A DNA stretch of 64,000 nucleotides from the NCBI GenBank assembly GCA_023853785.1, contig JAJIRX010000829.1:310001-374000 (forward strand). The letters are read 5' to 3'. This DNA comes from Psilocybe azurescens. Its lineage: Eukaryota; Basidiomycota; Agaricomycetes; Agaricales; Agrocybaceae. Positions 23,118 to 34,567 of the stretch are shown here, one piece after another (positions within the stretch are counted from its first letter, which is position 1; the number at the start of each line of letters is the position of its first letter). The position numbers and the translations under genes were made by a program. Below the pieces are notes generated by a model, which saw only the letters and a list, made by a program, of their open reading frames with translations, did no database searches and was not told the origin of the DNA.

Positions 23118-24492
23118 ATGGGAGAACCGATATCTCTCGCAAAAGCAAACGTATGTTCTGCGCTGCTCATACATGTCTCCTGATCAGATGGACCAATTTG
23201 ACACCAATCTAGTTCCTTGCACTGGTGCTAGAAACATTGCTTTACGGTATATAATGTTCAATTTCGTGCCAAGAGCTGGGGGAATGCTAAGCTGTTGTTT
23301 AGGCGCCTTCACCGTTCTTTTTTGGCCGCGCTATGGGTGATCACAGTCCAAAGATCCGTCGTAAACTACAGACTCCTGGTCACAGTGGTGGCTATCTGGT
23401 TAATTTCTACCACGGTCGGTACCACATCACCCTGTCAGAATATCATTTTGACCAACATGGGATATCCTAGCACTTGATCTTGGACGTTGTCCGCGCAGTG
23501 AATGCCTTTGTTGACAATCCGCTGCCAGGAGGAGCTCTAGAGTATTACGGGAATCTTTCCGATCCACTGCAAGCCGCAAAGACTGCAATTTTTGTTCTCC
23601 TGACACTTGTCGGGGACGCATTCGTGGTATGTTGCGTACTTCAATTCGAATTTACAGCTGGTGTATAATTGCTTTTTAGATATATCGCTGCTATATCATC
23701 TGGCACCGACAGTGGTGGGTCGTTATCCTTCCTATGCTACTCTGGTGCGGTACCGGAGGTAAGGGCTACTGCTATTTACTTCACGATAATGAACCGGAGC
23801 AACTTACGAATTTTCCCCAGTGGGGGGATTCGGAGCAACCGTGGCCTTCTCCCAAGCCGCTCCTGGAGCCGAAGTTTTCCTTCCCGCAATCGTTCCGTGG
23901 GTCACTAGTTTCATTTCTATGACTCTAGCTACCAATATACTTTGTACCTGTTAGTAATATTCTTCAACTTGCTCCAAATTCATATCTGACAATCTTGATT
24001 CAGTGCTTATTGGCTACCGGATCGAGAAAATTCGAAGGGACCTCAAAGGGGCCGCTGTCGGCGGGAGCGTGGGGCAGTCTGCTGTCATCATGGTCATCGA
24101 GTCAGCCGCTATATACTCAAGCGCCGTTATCTGCCTTATGATCACATATCAATTGGACTCCAATGCCCAATATACAGTCCTTGATCTCGTGAGCTACCGT
24201 TTACTCTCTGCTGCTGTATTGCTCTTTGGCTGATTTCATGCAGACATCGCCGCTCATTGGAATAACATTCACCATCATCATTCTGCGCGTCAGCTTAGGC
24301 ATAAGCGCAAAGCAGCTTTCCACATTCCCTTCCGACGCACACAACGTCAACGGTAATCGCTCAAGACCTACAGATATTCGGTTTCAGCAGATGACAGATC
24401 CGGTCGACATAAAGGTCTCGCATCTCGTAGAAACGGATAATGGTAGAGATGCCTACGCGTCGAGTCGAAAGAGCCCAATGGGGGAAGTTTAA
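23118..24492 (+). CDS. Seven-helix membrane protein of the expanded mushroom family
   Basis: About eight exons give a protein with the layout of a large agaricomycete multi-pass family. Signature pieces are LLVTVVAIWLISTTHLILDVVRAVNAF, LPGGALEYYGNLSDPLQAAKTAIFV (partner of the conserved PxGP-Y---LSDP-N--K region), IYRCYIIW, FSQAAPG, LATNILCTLLIGYRI, ESAAIYSSAVICLMITY and SPLIGITFTIIILRVSLG. The tail is hydrophilic, ending SSRKSPMGEV. The family is receptor-like in topology but has no established function. The N terminus is uncertain: the first helix is only clear (LGAFTVLFWPRYG) in another frame, so either a very short intron (about 35 bases) or a small indel separates it from helix 2. Confidence 0.7.
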
Positions 24493-24697
24493 TATTTAGT
24501 ATATCTTGACCAAGGGGCTTTCGACGCCCCTGTAATTGGAACATCCCACGTACTAGTCAAGTATTAATTGTTATAGCTTATAACCATGGCCTATCTTTCC
24601 ATGGGCGCCGTAGGTACTCTGCCTGTGTGTCGACAGCTGCGGAAGTACATTATCATATACAAATGATACCCACTTTATATATATAAATGGCAAATTG

Positions 24698-27039
24698 TTA
24701 GAAGATCCAAACTGGGACGCCTGTGACAGATCGAAGGCCTACCTCGCATGCCAATGCTCGAGTATCTCGGGGATCAATTATTTCTTCGACTCCAAACTTA
24801 TGAGCTGTCTTCAGAGGACTTCGAACATCCTCAAATTTCTCTAGCAATCCATCCATCAATTTTTCTCTTTCCTCAGGAGATGAAACCGCATCAAGTTGGC
24901 GTTTATAAGCAGCCTCTATACCACCTTCAAGAGGAAGACTACCCCAATCTCCGGAAGGCCTATCAATAACAGACAACATGTGAGTTTTGATACCAGTGAC
25001 ATAGCAGTAGGTATTCCCCGTTCGTGATAAATAACTGACCAAGAGACACGGGTTCCTGAACCGTCGTTGGGATCCGCAAAGGCACCACCAGCAACGCCGA
25101 AGGCTCGACGGAGAATGACCGTGTAAATGGGTGTCGTGGACTGGTATAGGGCAGCCATAGTTGCTGCTCCGTGGTGAATTGTCGCCATGCGCTCAGCGAC
25201 GGAACCTAATTGAATGAATCGAGAAGGTTAAACCATCTACTATGTAAATAAATGTAACAGTGAACGTGAGCACTTACCGATAGCAAATCCAGGCTGGTCG
25301 ACCAGGTTTAAAACGGGAAGCCTCAAAAGATGCCATATGAGCAAAACTGGAATATGAGGGGTTGATTCTATATATACCCGAAGTGATTACAGAGTGTTAC
25401 GAACTTCGTTGTTTTCTGGCTCCCAAAAGCATCGATAGCACCTCGATGTTTTGAAGTGTCAATACAAAACGATAAACGTTCACAAAATGAAATTAATTAC
25501 CTCCATTGATTGTACAATCGCTTGTTAAGAGACCAACCGGCCGACCGTCGAGCCTTGCAAAGCCAGTGACAATGCATCGACCCCACGTTTCCCCCGATTT
25601 CAAAGAAAGACGAGGCCTCTGAATAAGGATTACCGTCTATATCCACAATCAACTTGATAACCTTCCGTACATCATACGGTCTGGCTCGTCGTCTGGGTAT
25701 AATACTGACGAGCGCTTCGTCCCTGCGTGTTGCTGGATCCGAAGAAGAACTTACAGGCGGGAGCTGGAAGATAGACGACGGGAGGAAGGAGAGGAATGCA
25801 CGGACTTGTAGAAACGCGTCAAGTTCAGAAGTAGCAACATTATCCACAGTGCCATTGGTAGCGTGGATCTCCCAACCCCCAAGAGCTTCTTTGGACAAAT
25901 CCTCGAAAGTGGCTTGTTTAACGACGGGTGGACCAGCTGCAAAGAGTTGGCTTAAGCCCTTCACCATAACGCTGATGATTTGAGTTGACTGTTTGCCATT
26001 GCAGAGTTGCTGAGATTGATTACCTGAAGTGGCTAAGTGCAGCCTTGGCTGCTGCTAGACCCACCACCGGCCCAAGCAGAGCAGAGACGACGGGAACTGC
26101 ACCCATGACATCGATGCTTCGACTCATTCCAGGTAAGCTAGGGATATATGTAGCCCCTAAGGTCAAATCTATATTCATTTCACATCAGATTATGCCACAT
26201 AGCAGAGGAAGGTTGTTTACAGGTTGCAACGCTTCCCCCTCCACTAGATCCATCCAAGAGTCTGACCTGTCAAAGCGTTTCAGAAAACTGTGGTTCGCCT
26301 CGGTGAAGGAAGGGGTAAAATGCTTACCAGTGGCACCTTAAATTTGAGAGCTTGCATCTTCGCCACATGAGTTAACGCTATATAGTCGGGGAGAAGATTG
26401 AGCTTACTTCTCCATAAGGCGCTTTCATGCCAATCCCGCCATCGGCATGGCCACCTCGCACACTAAAATCGTCTGCAGTGATAAAGACCTTCCGTTCACG
26501 GATACGGCCCCAGCCAGTCACACAGTTACTGCATCTGTGTCAAGAGAAATTTCCAACCCGAAAGAAAACAACGCACGCAGGAATGAATGATTCCAAGTTC
26601 CCTCTTTCGTCTAGAACTGGTTTCCCAGTGACCGACCCGACTTCGGTGAATGAGCCGGGATCTAGCAAGGCACTGATGCGCTCGCGGACCCATAGCTTGT
26701 TGTTCGCCTTCTGACGTATGTATCCTGGATCCTTGGGGTTGGGGGAACCTACGAGACGCTGTTGAGCCTTCAGCTCTTCCAAAGGTGCCTTTCGCAATGC
26801 TTCATCGATATTGGTGCTTCAAGTCACTTCAGTCTGGTACACACCTCCCAGCTTGATCCGTCGTCTCGAGTCTTCTCTCCCCATTTGTTGACCAAAGCAT
26901 CAGGAGAGTCGTCCGCGGGCATTCTGATAAATAGAATGGAACGCCGCGATTCACGAAGGGAACTTAACAGATATGAACGTCAAAGATCATGCATAGAAGC
27001 AGGATTCGGCATAGCTATTACCGAGTTTGATGTTCCCAT
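24698..27039 (-). CDS. Acyl-CoA carboxylase carboxyltransferase (beta) subunit
   Basis: Roughly eight exons encode about 590 residues of a propionyl/methylcrotonyl-CoA-type carboxyltransferase. Segments in order: RKAPLEELKAQQRLVGSP, KLWVRERISALLDPGSFTEVG, RGGHADGGIGMKAPYGE, RLLDGSSGGGSVAT, ALLGPVVGLAAAKAALSHF, SIIPRRRARPYDVRKVI, GRPVGLLTSDCTING, DQPGFAIG, RRAFGVAGGAFADPNDGSGT and RSPLKTAHKFGVEEIIDPRDTRALACE. These cover both crotonase-like halves, including the glycine-rich oxyanion segments. No mitochondrial leader is evident. It diverges from the biotin carboxylase gene 475 bases away, so they should form one enzyme. A single-base frame slip at C5 (25592-25596) breaks FFEIGG from ETWGRCIV; it is likely a homopolymer error, but a real mutation would inactivate the gene. 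Confidence 0.85.
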
Positions 27040-27513
27040 GACCAATTGACGGCTGGTGATGTAGTGTGTTTTTTAGGACGTGCGGCAAGAAACGATAAAT
27101 GTATTAAGACTCCGCTTTAACCAGTCTTAACTTCAGCTTGAGCCTGGTTGACCGAAAAAAATAGGATGCCCGTTGACACAACACAAAGCAATCTACCTTC
27201 AATACATCTCTGTAAAATGATCAGAAAGTACGCATACTTATTAAATACAATGTGGTGAGCTCTTGTATGCATGCGAGTGAGGCTACAGGACTGTATCAAC
27301 CAAAAATTTCACAGATCCTCCGGCAGTGCCAGTAGCCGGACGCATACTGAAGCTCAATTTCTTTCCTACGGAGATGCACTACGTACGTGCCTTATGATGG
27401 ACAATCATTCCAGCCCCACATTTCCCCGCATTCTTTCTATCCAAGCTCCTTTCCACCAGTTTAGAATCTGAAGTTGGTGACATTCCAAAGGTACGACGAC
27501 GCCTTGAGTTACA
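27040..27513. promoter_or_regulatory. Bidirectional promoter region of the carboxylase pair
   Basis: 474 bases separate the two divergent start codons and contain no other gene. Shared control of the two subunits is expected; no specific factor site could be assigned. Confidence 0.5.
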
Positions 27514-30115
27514 ATGACTCCCAAAATATTGGTGGCTAACCGAGGCGAGAGTGAGTAATAATAATTGCCTCCTAAGATACTCATATGGGATTGACACTAA
27601 TCTATCAACACATTAGTTGCCATTCGCATTTTGCGTTCTGCATCGGACCTTGGGTGGGATACAGTAGCCATCTACACGGAGAACGATACAAGTCATGCAA
27701 CTTATGCCGACGAAGCAGTCAAGTTAGAGAGCGTTTCGGATTTTCTCGATGTTGACACCATTGTCAAGATAGCTTACGGGTTCGATCTTGAGGCGATTTT
27801 GCCCCTAGTCCAAAATATTGATGCCTTTTTGATAGCACAAGCTGTACACATTTGCACCCAGGATACGGTTTTCTTTCCGAATCCCCAAACCTTCCTCTGG
27901 CTTTGTCGCAACAACAAACTGCCGGAAAATCAGTAGTGTTCATTGGTCCCTCGCCAAATGCACTCCGGATCGCGTCTGATAAGATGCTCTCTCGCGATCT
28001 TGCGAACTCGCTCAACATCCCAGTTGCCCCAGGGCGCCATGTCTCTTCTGCAGACGAAATTCACGCGTTCTCTCGTAGTCTGGGCCAAAAACAGGGGGAA
28101 ATGGCCAATGGGTACCCCGTGATGATAAAGGCGTTAGATGGGGGTGGTGGACGTGGAATCCGCGTGGTTCATAACGAAGACGAGGTCGAAAAAGCATTCA
28201 AGAGGTTAGCAAAGTTTTTGAAGTTCAATGCCGCGTGTTGCATCTGAGATGCTTATAAAAGCTCTACTAAGCTAACCTTCCTACTCATAGGTGTCTAGGA
28301 GAAAGTCCATCCAAGCAGGTGTTCGTGGAAAAGGCTCTTACAGGTCCTGGTTGGAAACACATAGAAATACAGGTGATAGGCGACGGCTTTTCCGTCAGTC
28401 ATCTTTGGGAAAGAGAATGCAGCGTTCAACGCCGGTGTGTAACACCCTTTTGTTCAGCTGTAATTTTATTCTGAGTTTGATCTAGCTTTCAGAAGATAGT
28501 GGAGGTAATTTAGGCCTCATACAGTTCTAGTGGATAACGCTGACTAGTATCTCTTAATCTTCAGATGGCACCTTCGCGTTTATCACGCTCGACGATCCAA
28601 CCTCTCATCAATGCTTCCCTCAAAATGGCAAACAAATTACGGTATAAAGGCCTCGGCACATTCGAATTTCTTGTCAACGCCCAGTCTCCTACCTCTGGTT
28701 GGGCCTTTCTTGAAATTAATCCGCGAGTTCAAGTTGAACATACGGTCACTGGTGCGCTTTATTTATTATATTCTCCTATCTGTTCCTCACTCTGATTCTA
28801 CAAAACATCATTCTATCTAGAGGAAATTAACAATGTCGATCTCGTTCGCGCGCAGCTTCTTCTTTTCTCCTCATCCCCTACTTCCTCTCCACCTACACTT
28901 GCTTCGCTCTGTCTGAAGCACCCACCCATCCCACCAACGTCTTATGCTATCCAGCTTCGACTAAATGCCGAAGATCCCCTGAAAGGATTCCAACTCGCCC
29001 CAGGCACCTTGAGCACGACGGACGTGGTATGGCCGACTGGAAAGGGTGTCCGGGTGGATACCTGGCTCACCACAGGTCCTTCTGGAGACGCACAGGAAGC
29101 ATACTGGACTGTTGGCACAGATTTCGACTCGCTGCTGGCCAAGATTATTGTGAAGGGCTCCACTTTCGAAGAAGTGACGCAGAGAGGGATTCACGCATTA
29201 CGTGAACTCCGAGTGGGTGATTTCGGTGCAGGAGGCAGGGCGTCTAAATCTGTGAAGAACAATGCTGTGGTTCTGGCAGGGACCCTTAGGCATGCTGATT
29301 GGTTGGGAACGCACGGGGAGGTGGATACTTTATGGTTGGAGAGAAATTTGAAGGAGGTTATAGCATTAGGAAATGAAGTACTCAAGAGAAAGTCTGTCCG
29401 CGGGTTGCAGATATCGAAAGCAACCAAGAGGGATGTAGCCGGTGCGACAGAGGTGGCACCTGTAGGAGGGGGAGGGAGCGTACTTCTTCAACCAGGGACC
29501 TTGTTCTCTCTAACAATGTCTCCTCCTAGCCAGAGTACGAGCGAAGGCTCGGAGGCAGGCAGCACTATCAAACATTCTTTCACGATCACTTCCATTGAAC
29601 GGAACGCGTTTCCTACCGTGCTTTCTGGGACTTTTCTCTCAACTCTGCCTTCTCCTTTTTCGTCTGTCGATTCTCCTACCTCTGGAGACCCCTCTTCCAC
29701 GCCCATCTCATTTACGCTGACTCGATCAACGTCCGCAAGCATATCGGCCGGACAGCATCAACAATTCGAACTGGCCGATCCCAATGCTGCTGGACATATA
29801 AGCTCGCCGATGACAGGAAAGATCGTCGATCTGCATCCTGCTCTCATCCAAACACAGCATAACATGGTAGAGTCACGAACTGGAGCAAGCGCAGGGAGAA
29901 TCAAGGTCCGTAAAGGCGAGACACTGCTCGTACTAAGCGTTATGAAAATGGAGAACGTCGTTGCGGCGCCTTGGGATGGGTATGTTCAGCGTGTAGGGAA
30001 GGGTGTCAAGGCTGGGGTAGTGCTGGGCGAGAGCATGCTTGTTTGTATACTTGAACGCGCATCTGACTTGCATAAAGAGCCCAGAAACGATGCGAGTGGT
30101 AGGGCTCGGCTGTAA
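27514..30115 (+). CDS. Acyl-CoA carboxylase alpha subunit: biotin carboxylase plus biotin carrier
   Basis: Seven exons give about 740 residues. The protein begins directly with the biotin carboxylase fold, [20 protein letters not shown], leaving no room for a mitochondrial leader, so it is probably cytosolic. It continues with [16 protein letters not shown], the ATP-grasp loop [40 protein letters not shown] and [10 protein letters not shown] middle Ser/Gly-rich domain follows, then the C-terminal biotin carrier with [13 protein letters not shown] and [14 protein letters not shown] (biotinylated lysine in MKM). The introns fit, including a phase-2 intron between IVKIAYG and TSCTHLHP. It would use ATP and bicarbonate to charge biotin and pass CO2 to the neighbouring carboxyltransferase. 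Whether the acyl-CoA is propionyl-, acetyl- or another cannot be read. Confidence 0.9.
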
Positions 30116-30497
30116 TCCTGCTTTTGTATATGTGTATGGGCTGTCTGTTCGATAACGAATATGTGATGTGTGCCTGTGTATTCCGTATTCTAATATCTAC
30201 TGTATCTGTAAACTTTGGCGTCCTGATCTCATGCATTGGCCGTTAATAATACAGTAGATGATGATCATTGCGGGACTATTAGTATGTAACCTGCAAACAC
30301 AGATAGTATCACGTTACGTTGAACGTCGAACAGCAAAAGGCCTCAAAAGGAAACTCTTTCATCCTTCCACTCATCGAACTAAAAGTCTAAAACTGTTCCT
30401 ATTTCAGTCCACCTTACGCCGTAATTAGGCCTATAGTAGCTATGCCCCCTCATAATTCTACCGAAGGTGAGACTGCTATATCTTTAACAAAGCGTGC
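30116..30497 (+). repeat. Duplicated flank between carboxylase 3' end and kinase copy 2
   Basis: Close copies occur at 34150-34560 and, with about 150 bases deleted, at 1160-1400. All three include the stretch AAAAGGCCTCAAAAGGAAAC and lie immediately upstream of a kinase-like gene. Confidence 0.8.
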
Positions 30498-32061
30498 ATG
30501 GGTTTAGCGGCCTTCCTCGGAAAGCCATCTCATATACAGATAAACTTCTCCGTCGAGCAAGGGGAAGAGGGTGATCGTGTGGCACGCTTCAATTTTTGGA
30601 ACTCTCCTAGTACCGCTCAGTGGTTCAAGGACCATGGGTACACATTATATCAACGTGTCGGTGATTCTTCCTTTATTTATCCAACATTTCTTTCCGAATG
30701 CGACTTCAACATTGCTGGTCACCCCTACGCGTATTACGATACCAAACTTGGTGGTCCAGGCTTACAACCACTTCGGACCTACGAGTCTCGGGTGAGTCCC
30801 CACTGTCGTTTTGTGTCGAGGTTCATTTCGGCATCTTGCTTGTTTTTCGAAAGGGCAAAGTCGCATATGCCCAAGATTCGTTAAATCGACACGTCGTCAT
30901 CAAAATTGTGCCACTCGAATCACATGAATATCATATCCTACGATTTTTACATCAACAGAGGCCAGAAACGTTGAAATAAAACTGCATTATACCAGTATTA
31001 GATATGCTGCCCATCGAAGGATTTTTGTTTTGCAGTGATGCCACGGTAATGTTCTATCTTAAACGTCGAGATTGCTGTTGCTAATCTATCGGTTTTGAGA
31101 TGGGGGCCCTCACCTGACGGATTGTGTATTGAGAATATCCCGCAAGTCGTCAGGCTCATACACTCGCTGTTAAAGGTGCGCTATGTTCTGGTTGCCCATT
31201 ATTGTGCCTGACCAACAAAAACAGGGCTTAACCTATTTACACGAGCACAATATCGTGCACGGTGTCAGTCCTTTGATATTTAGTCTCTGGGTATCCTGGC
31301 TTATAATCCATAGGACATTGCAATGAGAAATGTCATGGCGAACCATTTCACTACCCAACTTTTATCATGCAGTGATACACGAAGATATCTCTGCTCACAA
31401 CAACGTATCTTGTATGCGATCATCGATTTTGACTGTTCTATTATGCTTTCTCCGGAGGCGGACAGAAACAACTTTCGACTTCCCTATTATAAGTCGTGGA
31501 GCACCTTCCGCCTGATCAAAGACACAGATGCGGGCGAGTTTGATTTCAATCCTTTTATCTTCGATGTAGGCGTCATGGGTTCATTACTGTGCATCCAATT
31601 TCAAGTCAGTGATATCTCATCTTATGGTCGCTTTCAAAATTCTGATTCTTTCCTAGCACCTCTCGCGAAAGCTGCCTATTTTGGCTCCCCTTCTAGATAG
31701 AATGACCACATGGGAGCTTGATCGCCGATTTACAGCGTCTGAAGCCCTTCATTTCTTTGAAGATCGCCTGTCTGAGGTCACGGATGACCAAATGAAGTTA
31801 CTCGTTGATCAGGAGCATAGCAGGAAACTGTACGACGAGTATGACAGATGGGAAGGTCTATCTCCTGATTTCTTGGACAAATGGGCAGAGTATAGAACCC
31901 CGCCTCTACCTTGGCACATGCGCTGTATGCGTCGACTCTACGAGGCTGAGATCAGGTACTTCGAGCATATTATTCCACAAGTCAGATTATTCTTTCACAG
32001 GCTCTCTTCGCTTCCGCGTCAAATGCTGAGAAGAAATGCCCCATCAAAGATTGTCACATGA
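30498..32061 (+). pseudogene. Kinase-like protein, copy 2 (disabled)
   Basis: The exon plan is the same as in copies 1 and 3, but there are clear breaks. A TAA stop at 30977-30979 follows PETLK where the other copies read GGA or GAC. One extra T lies a few bases further on (GGATTTTTG against GGATTTTG), shifting the frame. The ATG used as start in copies 1 and 3 is GCG here, although an in-frame ATG exists at 30498. The sequence between MPRWG and HGDI also differs most from the other two copies. The last exon (to 32061) remains open, with RRFTASEAL and a PLPWH tail. Two independent breaks argue for a true pseudogene rather than a reading error. Confidence 0.8.
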
Positions 32062-32546
32062 TGCTTGCTTTTAAATTTCCCTGCTATCTTTACGCAACGT
32101 TTACCGTATATTTGTTCAATGCTCAAATGCTCTGTTCTAGTACATATCTGCTATCTGTAGTTATACCTTACCCCTCCATGAAGCACCGTCTTGAAAATGT
32201 AAGGCGATAACAAGGAGTGACTATATACATATTCCTCGCAACTGTTTTTCCCGAGTCGACTCAGCTTGAACTCCGAGTCAGTTGAATTTGACCGCAGAGT
32301 GATCAAAATCAAATCAAAGTCCTTCAAGTAGAGTGTCGTTTACCACGTACGCGTAACCGACTTGTGAAACAAGCCTGGAATTTCTTGGATCGTATCGGCA
32401 CCTCAATGCTGACCTTCAAGTTAGCTGGAGTCGGATACATAATTCGCTAGCAGACTACAAACAAAAGCATTGACAAGTCTAGCTATTGTCGGACTTACCT
32501 ATACAAATTTCGAGTCGTTTCACCATACGAACAATTTTTGATTATT

Positions 32547-34138
32547 TTACGCGACCTTTGCGAAGAAACTCTCCCAACCAAGCTGTTCAAGTGTCCAGCC
32601 CCAGACCAGTCCCGTTTGAGGGTTCACTGCGTTGCATATACGCTGGCCACGGTCGAGATGCCATATCTTTGCGAGATCCGCTTCGGAAATGTTCGGAATC
32701 TAAGATGTACGCGTCAAAATTCTCATAAATAGTAGACACAGAGAGAAAGGAATTTACGGTCAGATTCTCCTTCTGTCTGGTACTATCTTTGCTGGTTGGT
32801 ACAAGGACACTTTTACGAGAAACGGGCCAGGCCAAAATAACCTGGGTGGGGGTTACTTTGTATTTCTCGGCTAGGCTGACGATGAGCGGATCGCCTCGGG
32901 AAGACGCTGTACCCTGCATGAGTTTTACACCCCAAGCGGTCAGCGTCGTTCTAAAACTCTTCAAATACTACGTTATTGAAGTGGTGCTTGATACAAACTT
33001 GGTGAGTATTACGATGCCTTTTCTGGTGCAATAGTCGCGGAGATCGTTCTGTGCCAGATAAGGATGTAATCTACGACAATCAATTGGTTAGTTATCTGAT
33101 GGTGCTTCATTGGTTCCACTAGGACAGTGTTGAGATCTGAGACTTACTCGACTTGATTCACGGCCGGCACAATCTTGGTGGTCGTAAATAGCTGTTCCAA
33201 TCTAAAGGATACGAAAGCCAGGTATTTTGAGGTCAGCATTCGCTTTCAATTTTTAATCAGACGTACGTTTTGACAGAGAGGTTACTGACGCCAATCGCCC
33301 TCGCTTTCCCCGTGTCGAGAAGTTTCTCCATCTCGGCCCAAGTATCGTTGAATGATACATTGTCTTCGGTCTTGTACGATCCATCGGGGTTCTTGGGCAT
33401 GTCGTTACCTTCATAATATGCAATAGGTTGATGCCAGTGCACGAGATACTATTTGAGTAATACATATCGAGAAGATTGGTGCGCCGACGACTTCACAGAA
33501 CCAAAAATAGTCGTACCAACCAAATCGATGTAGCCAGTTCCCAGATTTGCCAGGCTCTCTTCAAAGGATTCTCGCACCCGAGTCTGATGATGCCAACTGA
33601 CATATAAAGACATTAGCCCAAGTTTATATATCTAAGGCCAATCGCCACTCACGGTAGCTTAGTAGTAACAAAAATCTCCTCTCGAGGGATCCCCAACTCC
33701 TTGATCGCTTGCCCGACTGCCTTCTCAGTTCCTTGAAATTTCAATTATCAAGGAAGTCATATTAAGAACAAGTGCAATACGGGCGTCTTTATATAGTGAC
33801 AGACTCACGGTACCCCCAAGCGGTGTCGATATGCCGGAAGCCGTTCTAGACCATGCGAAGAAATAATCATTTACTGGCGTAATGTAGGCTCTTGTGTGGA
33901 CACATGCTTGCCTGTATTGCACTAAAAACCCAGCCTTTCACCGCACCCTGAGCTTTAGCATCCTGTGGTGGAGCGTACGAGCTGGTTGCTGTCAATGTTT
34001 CGCAAAAATGATCAGTTGATTTTCTCAGAGTTTCCGGGCCTAGAAATCTTGGTGGTATGCAGGAAGTAATAAACCGGACTCACCTAGCAGAGGTATGTCC
34101 ACGGCGTTGTTGAGTTTGACTTTCAGATTCGCAGTCAT
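32547..34138 (-). pseudogene. Aldo-keto reductase copy A, structurally damaged
   Basis: Close paralog of 40285-41859. It starts MTANLKVKLNNAVDIPLL and keeps the aldo-keto reductase catalytic set: Asp and Tyr in HIDTAWGY, Lys in TTKLP, His in LVHWH, plus the [18 protein letters not shown] and IGVSN segments and the C-terminal [11 protein letters not shown]. Two features suggest loss. First, similarity to copy B upstream stops at the start codon, where carboxylase 3' flank takes over, so the copy B promoter is absent. Second, 32927-33001 is inverted relative to copy B and removes the donor of one intron plus AYTPSG. A new phase-0 donor inside the inverted part might restore a frame, because there is also one extra C downstream, so residual function is not excluded. 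Confidence 0.7.
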
Positions 34139-34144
34139 GCTATT

Positions 34145-34560
34145 CCGGAAATGATGCGTAGGGCTCAGTTGTAATCCTGCTTGAGCATACTATACTTATG
34201 GGCGGTCTGTTCGATAATGAATATGATAATGTGACGTGTGTCTGTGTATTCCGTATTCCAATACCTATTTGTAGACTTTGGTGTTATGATCTTATGCATT
34301 GGCCTATAATACAGTAGATGATGATCATTGCGGGACTATTAGTATGTAACCTGCATACACAGTATCACGTTACGTTAAATGTTGACGTTGAACGCTAAAA
34401 GGCCTCAAAAGGAAACTCTTTCATCCTTCCACTCATCGAACTAAAAGTCTAAAACTGTTCCTATTTCAGTCCTCCTTACGCCGTAATTAGGCCTATAGTA
34501 GCTATGCCCCTTCATAATTCTACGAAGGTGAGACTGCTATATCTTTAACAAAGCGTGCGT
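34145..34560 (+). repeat. Copy of the carboxylase 3' flank joined to the aldo-keto reductase start
   Basis: Matches 30090-30497 almost throughout. Its left edge lies within about a dozen bases of the ATG of reductase copy A, marking a duplication junction. Confidence 0.8.
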
Positions 34561-34567
34561 ATGTTTA

